Shown in pieces: positions 12,162 through 21,330 of a DNA stretch of 64,000 nucleotides. The notes under the pieces are model-generated. The model ran no database searches, was not told where the DNA came from, and saw only the letters and a list, made by a program, of their open reading frames with translations. The stretch's first letter is position 1. Every line of letters begins with the position of its first letter. The stretch is from the NCBI GenBank assembly GCA_013396635.1, contig WBMW01001713.1, positions 130,065 through 194,064 on the forward strand, read 5' to 3'. The stretch is from Penelope pileata. Lineage: Eukaryota; Chordata; Aves; Galliformes; Cracidae. Both the position numbers and the translations under genes were made by a program.

Positions 12162-14089
12162 CTGATGCCATTCCAGGAGCACAGCATCCATCCCCCTGCC
12201 TCAGGCCGTGCCTGGGGCCCAGAAATAGCTTCCCAGCCAAATCCTGCAGTCATCAGTCAAAGCTGAGACGCTTTATTTACACTCAGCGAGAATTACTGTA
12301 CGTTTTTGACACTGCTAAGAGTCAACTGGTGCTTAAATTATTTGGTTAACAAAGGAGGCTATTTAACTACAAGAGTTACACCAAGTGTGCAATGTTTTCT
12401 GACCCACATAGAAGCTAACAATTTGCATTTTATGGAGCCGCTTTGCATAGACAACCAATCTTAAATGGCCAAAAACAAGCTGTACAAAAATTAATAATTG
12501 AAAAGCAGTCGTCAGCACTGTTATTTGTGTTACAGGTAACTCGCAAAGCTCATTAAATTCTAGTATTACGTTTCTAATGACCTTCTGGGAAGCTGTTCAC
12601 CTCCAGAGGTTTTTCTAAGGCTCCCAGAACAACCAGCAATTGCAGAGGAAGCACAGGCAGAAAGCACTGGCACAAAGACATTGGCCTGATTCTGGACCTC
12701 AGCTGAAGAAGAGGCCTTGGCTTCATGAGCCACTGCAGGGCAGGACAAGCTGTGCAGCCCTCTCTCCAGGCTTCTGCCACAAATCTCTGCCCTCATGCCA
12801 AGTGAATGTCGCTCCATCCAGTCCCCACGCAGCTCCTAGGCAGCTCCAGCTCACGTTCACTCGATGAAATGACTCAAACTATTTCCCTGGTAGCACCCGA
12901 GCATCTCTGGTGGAAGAGAAAAGGCTCAGAGACTAGCACAGAAACGTAAAGGCAAACAAAAATTACATCATGAAGCCTGGGATCTTCCAAGTCTTAGGGA
13001 GATGAGGTCCTCCAAATCCCATTGCAACTCAGTGAAGCATCAAGTGCATAATTTTCCATTATGCTTGTAAAAATCCCCAAATAAATGCACAACTAAACGC
13101 AGCTTGACAAGGCCGAGCATTTATTATTCTCGTAAATGCTGTTACCAAGCCCGAGGCCTCTTATTCCATTTTTTCAGGAAATACTCTCTCTTGCCAAAAC
13201 GTCAAAGATGCAAAATGCTAGTTAGAGGAAAATCCACCTCAGAGTCAGATCCTGTCGTTGGGGGAGAACAACAAACAAGCCCTATCTCCTCAGCTGACAG
13301 TCACCACGCTCTGCCCAGCAGTGTTGCGTCACTCCTCGCTGCTCTGGCAGGCTGATGGGGGCTGTCTGCTTGTGTCAGGGATGACAGCCGCTCCGCGCTG
13401 CTGACGTCTTTGCTCAGGGCTGTGCCGTGGTCCCCGGCACACAATCTGCTCCAGAACATGCAGCCTGGCTCTTGCCGTTTTGAAAGCTTTCCTGGCAGAT
13501 TCCTACAGTCTGGAGCAGGAAGATTTTGGGCAGCCAGGGGCTGATTTATCTCTGTACAAACGCCTGCGGGTGTAATTCTTGCAGCTCTTCCAAAAAAACT
13601 GTTTTCACTGTGAAGGCAAAGGAAGGCTCCCCTCAAACCCAATTTGTTTGTTTTTAATTAGTATCCTCTGCTGCAACATTCTAGACAAAAGAAAGAAGTG
13701 CTCTCCGACCTCCCACAAGCATCAGGGCTTTTTAATCTCAAAGATACACCTTATCTGGCATGACCGAAGTAGAAAGGATATGGCTTCTTTTTATTTTTAA
13801 TTTTTATGAGAGGAAAAACAACAGAGATTAATTATCTCAGAGGCTCGTTCATCGGGAGGTTTTGATTCTCATTTCAGCAGCACAGGCCAGCCACTTTTAA
13901 ATGACAGGGTCCCACTTCTGGTAACCAGGGAGTAACTAAAAAACATACATCACAAGGAAAAACTATCTGCTTAAGAACTCTGATCAGAAAAAACAGCAGA
14001 GACAATGTTAGAAAACCCCGGCTGCCTTCTCTTTCACCCACAAACATAGCAAGTCCCCAAAATACTCCTTCAAGCCTCTCCTCTATGCA

Positions 14090-14470
14090 TTTCTGCGGTA
14101 GGTGAAGGGGAGAGCGGCCAGATCCGCTCCCCTAGATTTGGTCGGGCTTATTCAGCAGCTGCAGTTCTGCTCCTTCAGATTCCTGCAAAAATAACAGCTC
14201 AGAAGAGAAAGCTGAGCCCCTGGGCATCCACCAGAGCACAGCTCCCGCACGCATACGTAACAAGTGCAACGCACTGCGAGGAAGGGAGCAGACCCTGGCA
14301 TCCAGCAGCACATGCCTGCCCACGAGCCGCAGCCCAGCCACGTCTTCAGACACATCCGCACCCGCCTCAGAGGCATCCTGCTGCTGCTGGAGGCGGCTGC
14401 CAGGGAGGCAGGGCTGTGCAAATCCGTCTGCAACAGAGAGCCCCAGCTCCTGTGCGTTTAGTGCATGTCA
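14090..14470. promoter_or_regulatory. Small CpG-dense patch
   Basis: I count 13 CpG in 14221-14460, roughly 0.6 of the number expected from base content, well above the surrounding non-coding DNA. Such a patch inside a gene may be an unmethylated regulatory element, a minor promoter or a CpG-rich exon. Open frames exist on both strands (14264-14461 on +, 14152-14433 and 14132-14353 on -) but none has convincing splice sites or known homology. Function is unknown. Confidence 0.35.
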
Positions 14471-16542
14471 GCTGCCTTCAGAAGAAGGCACTGCTGAGAT
14501 GAGCGGGCCCGTAGGCAACAGTAAGCAGCAGGGTCCAAGCTGGGTATCGCCAGAAGACAGAAATATCTTAGTCATCCCTCGAAGCTAAAGCTGACGTGGG
14601 CTTACAGCCCCTTACCAGCCTTAAAAAGACAGCCTTGGTTTTGTTGTTACACTCAGCAATTCTTTGCTCTGACTGCTTCCCAGGAAAGACATGCAAATAC
14701 CCAATATTAAGAACTCAAGTGTTAAAGCAGTTCAGTAGGAATTCTCCAAACAGATGGCCAAACTTCCATTAAGCTCTTTTCCCCAGCACAGGGCCATCTT
14801 GAAACCTGCACAGCTCACAGTAAACGCGGCTGCCACCATAAGAAAGACATGGGGAATGGTTTGTTCCTTCCCCCGTGCCTTGCTGCTAGAACAACCCGCC
14901 TGCCCGGCAGCCTAAGCTGCACAGGCTCCACTAATCTAATTAGCCAGAAGTCTAAAAAGCAGAGCTCTGTTTGTCAAACATCCATAATTACATTAAAGTT
15001 GTCCAGCTTTTATTAAGAAAAAGTTAAAACGAGACGAGATCAAAATACCAAGGAGAAAGGTCTAACAGGTAAGTCCCTCCCCTCGGCCGAATGAAAAGCT
15101 GTCTGTATGCGGACAAACTCATACCCTGGGCAACGTGGATAAACTTCTCCTTGTTTGTTATGAAAGCACGAGTTCACTGAGGTCCTTTCATGTCCTGACG
15201 GACGACTGGGCTCCAGCTACGTCTCATTGCATGGAGTCAGAGGGTGAGGTGACGGTATTTATAGGTCAGGGCTAGAATTTTGGTTAGTAACAACATAGCT
15301 ATGGCCCAAAATGCCCAACACACCCTTCTGGGGAAATGCCCACCTGTATATATAGACCCTGCAATATTCTTCCTATTAAATTTGTGTTTCAAGTTAACTT
15401 GCTTTTTACCCATTGATTTCAGAAAAAGATCATGTCTGTTGCTTTCTGTGGAAGATGGAGATAGAAGGTAAACAGAGGCCACTTTACAATAAGAGGAAAG
15501 ACCCTGACGCCATCCTGATGCTCCTCCCGACACGTTCACTGCTTTTGATTTTCCATTAGCAACAAACAGCCCCTGGACTCCACTCTCCGAAGCAAAGCTC
15601 CGCTGCCCTGAGCACAAGCCACACACCCAGAGGAGAGGCCCTGCAAACAGCTCAAAGCACAGACAGTCGAAGCAGGCACTGCTCCACAACAGAGGCAGGC
15701 AGAACAGCTCTCCCTGGTCCTCCCTGCAAAGCAGGGTACGCACATGCAGGAGATGCTATTGAATTAGTACTCTGTTGCAGAGACCGTATCCATACGTATG
15801 CCCAGTTGTTTTCTATAGCATCATTATGTAAGTGTGTCTATTTTTAAAACAAACAAAGCATTTGTCTGGTCACTCTCTACTATTATCCCACTGGAAAACC
15901 AGCAACCTGAAATTCCATCCACTTCGATCATAAATTCACCAGCTTAAAGGTGCAAAAGCTGTAGAAAGTGATGAGATGAACACTTGGCATTTGCTTTGAA
16001 CTGTGAAAATTCTACTCCTTTTAACCAACAGGATCTCACAAACTGCCAGAGCAATAAAGAACGAACCTTTGGAGGGCTTCTTCTAACCACCAAGCACAAC
16101 TGCCAGTACCACTATAACCCACACAGACACCGGGACCACCAGCACAAAAGCAATTAGTGTAGGTTAATTCACAAGCAAAAGACCCCCTTTTCCTGCCACA
16201 TGCAGGAAATATGGAATTTAAAACGCAGCTTTTTAACACCCATGGATTCATGAAGGGGTGTGGGACGGCATGCTGAAAGCTGACCCAGAGACCAGTTCAG
16301 GCAGCCAGGCGTTGTTTTGCTGCACAGTGCTGCACTTATCGGAATCTGTTCTTCTCAGCTTCAAGCCACTTAACACAACTTTTCAGTCCTGTCCCCTGCA
16401 TCCTTCCATGCCCCTCAAAATGTTATACCAGATATCGTGCAAAGATTTACTTTGGCAGGAACACCAAACAATGCTGCTGAAGTCCACTCCTTGGCATACA
16501 GCAACTCTTTTGTAGTCCACGTGGTTCTGAACCTAGGCTTAC

Positions 16543-16620
16543 TGTAATCTATGTAAAAGATGTATGGCTGCAGAAATCTCATTATTTCTTGGGTTTGAAC
16601 TTTTTTTTTCATAGAATTGC
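16543..16620 (-). other. Candidate internal exon (78 nt)
   Basis: Read on the - strand, a pyrimidine-biased tract ending CTGTCACTTTTAG gives a reasonable acceptor just above 16620, and TTACA then GTAAGC gives a reasonable donor below 16543. The 78 nt equal 26 codons, so skipping would keep frame. One phase is open from site to site, beginning QFYEKKSSNPRN and ending with AAIHLLHRL; a second phase is also open. It lies on the strand predicted to be transcribed. I do not recognise the peptide, and a 9-A run near its start is unusual for coding sequence. It is one of the better-looking splice-bounded segments of the left half, but chance remains likely. Confidence 0.18.
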
Positions 16621-16856
16621 CTAAAAGTGACAGCCGTAGTGGTACACAACCATGAAAGGTGTCTGTAAGTGAGGTTGCAAGCATACCTTACTGCAAACAT
16701 CCACCAGTTACCTTTACGTGCATCCTAAGGCTTGTCAACATCCCCCAACAGTACTTTTCCATGTAAAAATCCAAGAAGGAAAAAAAAATCTAAAAATATA
16801 AAGTCTTCCAGAACTCAGATAAAATCACAAGATAGGCGCTTTAGATGGCAAGTCAT

Positions 16857-16873
16857 AAAAAAAAAAAAAAAAA
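16857..16873 (+). repeat. Poly(A) tract, 17 A
   Basis: An uninterrupted run of 17 A followed by TAGAATAAAATAC. No transposon or processed gene sequence is recognisable upstream, so it is treated as simple repeat. Confidence 0.9.
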
Positions 16874-18860
16874 TAGAATAAAATACTTTTCAGAGTGCAC
16901 AGTTATATCGGAAGTTCACAAGATGCCATGAATACTACACCATAAGGGTTTTCAAAACAAATTTGCCCGTTTCAGAGACGATGGCCCATCATCAGCACTG
17001 AAACACAACAGCCTCAGTGGAACCGTCAGCCCAAGGACCTCGGGAGCCATGGCTGCTGGGAGGCTTTGCCAGGACAGGGATAACTCTGCAGACTCAGTTG
17101 TGCCTGCACCTCTAAGTGCTCCCTTCAGAGAAGAGATTCTGAGCTAGACAGAGCTCTGGGCTCACCAAGAGCAACTGCTCTTGTGCAAACCATAGAACTG
17201 AAGAAGATACAAACCTGTTCCTGAACTGAAGCTGAACTAGACTAGCACCAGTAAAAGAAATGCAGCCAGTAACTTTGTGGCCACATCCCATCACACACCA
17301 CCTCCACTCTGAGCATCAGCCAAACAGCATTACCTGTTCCCAAAAGTACCTTTCCAGACTGCAGTGCACCCAAAACCTGCTTGTGTACATTCAGTTGCAA
17401 ATATGTTACAGGGCACAAAGACAAGCCAGTAGCATGGTAATACACATTTGCAAGTGGCTGTGAAATCCCTTTGCAATTAGAGGCCTTTTTAAACACAGGC
17501 AGCAATGAAATAAGTATCAATAATTAAAACAAACAAACAAAAAAAGCCCTTTCCAGAATATTTTTGGATGTGCATCCAACACACAGTGCTGCTCCACCAT
17601 CTGCTGAAGGACGGAGAGCAGCACCCAGGAGGATGCCCCACCTTTCCCTGAACAAGAGGCGGGTGGGAAGCGCCCAGGCTCCGCGTCTATAGGAAGGCCT
17701 CCAGAAAACGGGCTGACAGGAGTCAGCCACTCCTTGCTTCCCCACGCTCTGATGCCATGCACACCATGAGAATAGCGGGCATATGGCGCACAAGGGTATT
17801 GTTAGAGCAAGGTCCACTTCCACGGCCCCAGAGCTCACGTGAGGCAGCTGCACCACAAGCTGCCACCACGGACGCAGACGCAGGAGCGGTGCCTGCTGTA
17901 ACATGGCTGCACACCTCCCTCCTCTCCCCATGGCAGGGTCACTTCCCCCACAGTGCAGGCTCCCACCTTCTCCTTTTTCTGTCAGTTCTCATCTCACCTC
18001 GGCTGCAGCGGCAATGCCTGCATCCCACAGCCCATCCCGCCCCGGGCACACCTCATCGCTCCCCGCTGAGCAGACACGGGGAGACAAGCCTTCAGCCCCC
18101 TCCTGCAGCAACGCCGCTTCCACAACGGCAAGGAACAGCCAACTAGCAATGGGCTGGTGGAGGGGCTGCCAGCTTCAGCAAACGTGTTTGGAATGCTCTT
18201 TTTCTTACTCAGAAGGCCTCCAGCTGAGCATCAGTCACCCTCCAGGCCATGCCACCAGCGCTGAGCGCAGAGCACTGGCAGCACTGGGCCGCACATACGG
18301 GCATCGTGACACCAAGGCCTTTGCTCACCAGCTAATGGAGCCACAGGAACTGTGCCTGGCATGCTGCAGGAGCACCTGGCATACAGACAGTCAATAGGAA
18401 GTGAATTGTAACACCGGGAAAGTGGCACATTTTGGTCAACATCTCCATTCCTTGTGTTTTTGACAAATATTTGCCAAGCACTAACTGCAGCACATCTCTC
18501 CAATGGAAGCTGTCACCCTAGTCCATGATGTTATAAATATCATCTGTTTACCCAAAGTTGAATGATCATTTCAACCTTTGCTAATCTGATTGCATAACTA
18601 ACGCCAGCAGCCTGAAATAACCACGCTGCTGTCTCCAGGACGGATTAGTCGGAATCGCTCGTTTCAGCGCCCGCTTCTTCAAAACACGCAAAACCCAACT
18701 GAAATAGGTAACGCAGGAAGAAGAGAATCGGAGCACATGGCCTCGGCTTCGCTAGCTGGCTGCAGCACAAGCTGGATGGCAGCGTGCAGAGGTGACATGA
18801 TAACTTCACACCTGGCCCAGGCTGCCAGCCCAAGCTGAGTGCAATGCTTCCAACCAGAAA

Positions 18861-19539
18861 ACATTGCGCAATGAACGCGCATTCTACTCCGCGTTACTCG
18901 CGGCCGTCACACAGGCGGTTAAGCAAACTATAGGGCATGGATTTTCCAAACAAGTAATCGCACGCACGTAAACAAAGGGCATCACTGACATGGCAGATCC
19001 CATAAAAGCTTATCAGCCGCTGCTGTCACGCCTAGACATTACAACTTAAAGCACCAGCGCCAAACTGCCCCTGCCCTCTCGCCCCAGTATCAGACATCAC
19101 TCCTCCTGCCCGCGCCTCTTTGGAAACAAACCCACACGGAGCACTTCCCAAGGCAGAGCAGCAGTCAGGGACTCTTTATACAACGTGAAGATTTATAATT
19201 ATGCTGCATTACATCACCACAGCCTTACACAAATTGAGCTGCCCCATTATACAACGCTTGGGACACCAGGAGGTTGAACACCAGGCAGCATCAGCATTAC
19301 GCTCCCATCGAAGGGTGAACACCTCCCCACGGAGCTGCTGGCTCCTGGCAGGCAGCAGGACGGGAACCCCGGCCCAGACACACATACTGCCCTGAGCAGA
19401 GCGTTCCCACTGAATCCTGGCAAAGAAGGCACAGGGAAGGTGAAAGGCAGGCAAACAGGAGGCCAGAGGGTGAGAAGCGTGCTTCAGCATCTCTCACTTT
19501 CCAGCAGTCCATGGGAAATCAGGAGGCAGCAAACATGAA
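18861..19539. other. CpG-island upstream shoulder
   Basis: CpG dinucleotides begin to reappear here (for example CGCGCATT and CCGCGTTACTCGCGGCCG, about 18876-18907) before the dense core. No TATA box is convincing. If leftward transcription starts inside the island, this region would hold the first leftward exon or the start of its first intron. On - a CAG/GTGTGAAG donor-like site near 18810 and an AGC/GTGAGCCT site near 19648 are possible first-exon donors, but both are weak. Confidence 0.4.
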
Positions 19540-19559
19540 ACCGCCCATGGATCGCAGCC

Positions 19560-19793
19560 GGCCGCTGCCCGCGGTGCACAGCCAGGCTCCAGCACACAGC
19601 GCCTCGGGGTTTCAGTGTCAGAGGCCGAGAGCTCGGCAGGCTCACGCTGCTGCGCGCACCAGGAGCAGTGCCAGGGCTGGGTGCGGAGTGTCTGCGGGCG
19701 GCAGTGGCAAGGGAGGGGGACGAAGGGCCCAGGGCCCGGCTCCCCGCACCGCGGCGGCGGAGCGCTCGGCCGGGCCCCGCCTGACACCTACAG
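19560..19793 (+). other. Putative rightward exon 1 (probably 5' UTR), ending at a splice donor
   Basis: The sequence CCTACAG then GTGAGCGG puts a near-consensus donor after 19793; a second, GGCG then GTGAGTGCC, follows after 19806. Either would close a first exon inside the CpG island for a transcript running right, the direction predicted by base skew beyond it. The start is arbitrary because transcription start sites cannot be read by eye. Frames on + through this segment exist (the one from an ATG at 19511 runs to 19810) but have low-complexity GC-driven composition, so I treat the exon as untranslated. The second exon may lie anywhere to the right, including outside the window. Confidence 0.4.
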
Positions 19794-20093
19794 GTGAGCG
19801 GCGGCGGTGAGTGCCGCTCGGCTCCCGCCGCTGCGCTGCGTTCGGTGCCGGCCCCGTGGAACAGAAGGGTTTGTTTTTTCCGCACGGAGCCCCGCAGCGG
19901 GAAGCCCGCGGGGCCGCGCTTCTCCTCCCCCGAGCTGAGAGCGGGGAGACTGCCGCCGGCCCGGCCCGGAGCCGTGCCTCGGCCCCGGCCCGCACAAAGG
20001 CCCATGAATAAAACATCGCCCGCAGCGCGGGGCGCGGGACCTGGAGGAACACGGGAACCGGCCCCTCCGCCACACGCTCGCCCCCGGCGGCCC

Positions 20094-20094
20094 N
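20094..20094. other. Undetermined base (N)
   Basis: A single N sits in CCCNCGAG inside the CpG-island core. It marks an ambiguous consensus in GC-rich sequence and puts an unknown residue in any frame crossing it. Confidence 0.99.
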
Positions 20095-20290
20095 CGAGTG
20101 CTCCTTCCGCCGCCTGGGCCGTGCCCTGTGCGGGTCGAGGGCTGGGGGGCGCCGCTCTGAGCCGCGGGGCCCTCCGAGGGACCGCTGTTTCCTCAGCGGC
20201 GCGGGGCGTCGTCCCCCGCCCCACACCGCACCCACCTCTCCTCACTCTCGCCCCGCCGTGGTACGGCGGCCTTGGCCCTCCCCAGTCCGT

Positions 20291-20760
20291 GTTTTGGACA
20301 AAGCTGGCGGTGCCCGTTGAGGTGTGAGAGGAGGTGCAGGGGCAGCCCCCGTAGCTCTGCGCTGTGACCCCTCCCAGCCCAGCGGGAGGTGCAGGCAGTG
20401 GGTATCCCAAGACGTTGCTGGGCACGAGCAGGCCCGAGGGGAGCACAAAGCAGGGTGCCAGCCCTGTGCACCTCCATTGCCTCTTGCCACAACTCGTGCC
20501 CTCCTATGCCAGCCCCAGTGCTGATTTATCTCTCTTCAGAGAGGAACCCCTGGCACAGAGCTGCCTGGGGATCAGAGCGTGTGGGATCAGAGCGTGACCC
20601 ATCCTCCCAGTTCCTCTGTGGAGCTGCAGCCCACAGCCATGCCCCAATGCGCTGTGCGGGGAGGGATGGGGCTGACTCAGCGGGCAGTGTGCTGCGTGGG
20701 CAGGATGCTCCGTGCTTGGAGCATGGGCAAGAAGCGGCGCGTGGGCTGTGGTCATGGGAG
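20291..20760. other. GC-rich island shoulder
   Basis: GC-rich but less CpG-dense than the core, and already G-biased on + (20701-20760: G27 C12 A10 T11). It would be the start of the first intron of the rightward gene. It contains a 15-bp tandem duplication (20568-20597). Overlapping frames on both strands of up to about 135 codons look GC-driven. Confidence 0.5.
20568..20597 (+). repeat. 15-bp tandem duplication
   Basis: Two adjacent copies of GGGATCAGAGCGTG plus one base (T in the first, A in the second), one mismatch in 15. It looks like a recent slippage or duplication event beside the CpG island. Confidence 0.9.
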
Positions 20761-21145
20761 TGCTGAGCCCACAGCTGCCCAACCCACCTCCTGCCCTGCG
20801 AGAGACGAGCAGAGGGGCTGGCCACCATCCCAGCGCTCTGGAGCTGGGTGAGTGCATGCTGGGTGCACGTAGATGTGTGCCCATGTCTCCCATTTGTGTT
20901 TACATGGAGGCGGTGGGGCTGGTCCAGGCACAAATTTACTCATAAAGATGAACCAAGGAAATCCCTTCCATACCCTGTCAAGGGCCTGTTGGCTTCAAGT
21001 TTAAACACCATTCCCTTCTGCAGCTGCGTTCCCTCCACACTTTCCTCCGCGTTTTCTATGATTAACGTTTGCTAAATAACTCATGGCACATTCTTTGCTT
21101 CACCTCGTGGATCTGGGACATTTCTGTGTGGCTCCCTGCCTCCAG

Positions 21146-21330
21146 AGATCCGCAGATCGACCATCTGGGGATGGGTGTAAGCTGCGTTGCATAACAGCGC
21201 GGGGCTGTGTACAGAAGTGCCCCGACCCAGAGGCATGCGGGTGCGGCACAGACTCGCTGGCTGCTCTGCCTGTGCTGTACCATGAGTTGGGAACAGATGT
21301 GGCACAGCGAGGACTCTGAAGGTGTTTAAC
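21146..21330 (+). other. Candidate non-coding exon of the rightward transcript
   Basis: A strong acceptor (a pyrimidine-rich tract ending CCCTGCCTCCAG at 21145) precedes a 185-nt segment that ends AAC before GTAAGA at 21331. The segment keeps about ten CpG although it lies outside the main island, unlike the AT-rich DNA that follows. All three frames contain a stop; the longest runs from the acceptor to a TGA at 21317, with six Cys in about 57 codons. If real, it is a 5' UTR exon or an alternative first or last exon about 1.35 kb from exon 1. Confidence 0.17.

Larger units (their letters stand above)
10431..18860. other. Long non-coding stretch
   Basis: No confident exon. Longer open frames (11019-11438, 11693-12253 and 15237-15743 on -; 17757-18397 on +) are unrelated to any family I know and mostly follow locally GC-rich sequence. 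A strong donor pattern read on - (GAG then GTGAGTTC) at about 11019 is preceded in all three frames by stops, so any exon there would be untranslated. Weak coding-exon candidates at 12119-12161 and 16543-16620, and a CpG-dense patch at 14090-14470, are given separately. A 17-base A run occupies 16857-16873. Confidence 0.5.
1..19700 (-). other. Inferred leftward transcription unit (mostly intronic)
   Basis: From the left edge to the CpG island the + strand carries more A than T and more C than G. Samples: 5941-6000 has A18 C24 G10 T8, 8641-8700 has A21 C18 G12 T9, 18001-18060 has A10 C28 G14 T8. In vertebrate genes the sense strand is enriched in T over A and G over C, from transcription-coupled repair and mutation, so this pattern points to transcription on the - strand, starting at the island and leaving the window at base 1. 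I recognise no protein-coding exon in it with confidence; candidates are listed separately. The gene is not identified. A replication origin at the island would give the same skew without a gene. Individual 60-base lines vary, and the inference rests on the overall trend, not on a full-window computation. Confidence 0.42.
19540..20290. promoter_or_regulatory. CpG island, probable bidirectional promoter
   Basis: CpG density is extreme: about ten CpG in 19741-19800 alone, while most of the window is CpG-poor. GC boxes (Sp/KLF sites) occur as CCCCGCC at 19775, CCCCGCCCC at 20214 and CCCCGCC at 20251; a TTCCG ETS-family core lies at 20105. There is no classic TATA box; the only AT-rich heptamer in the core is AATAAAA at 20007-20013. 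Strand composition reverses at this point, so transcription probably leaves in both directions. Two strong + strand splice donors (19794 and 19807) support a rightward first exon. Long open frames on both strands (up to 320 codons on -) reflect GC richness and do not demonstrate a protein. An N at 20094 breaks the sequence in its densest part. Confidence 0.85.

Noticed and set aside
11693..12253. 186-codon open frame on -
   Set aside because: Composition follows a locally GC-rich stretch; only a 43-nt part near a possible donor was kept as a weak exon candidate.
15237..15743. 168-codon open frame on -
   Set aside because: No domain, no splice signals at sensible places and no family resemblance; a frame of this length is not exceptional in 64 kb.
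17757..18397. Overlapping + frames of 129 and 164 codons
   Set aside because: They lie on the strand opposite to the predicted transcription and in C-rich sequence poor in stops.
19484..20446. 320-codon open frame on - and several long frames on both strands in the CpG island
   Set aside because: GC-rich sequence lacks stop codons in most frames; the frame crosses an N, has Arg/Gly/Pro/Ala-rich composition and overlaps equally long frames on the other strand.
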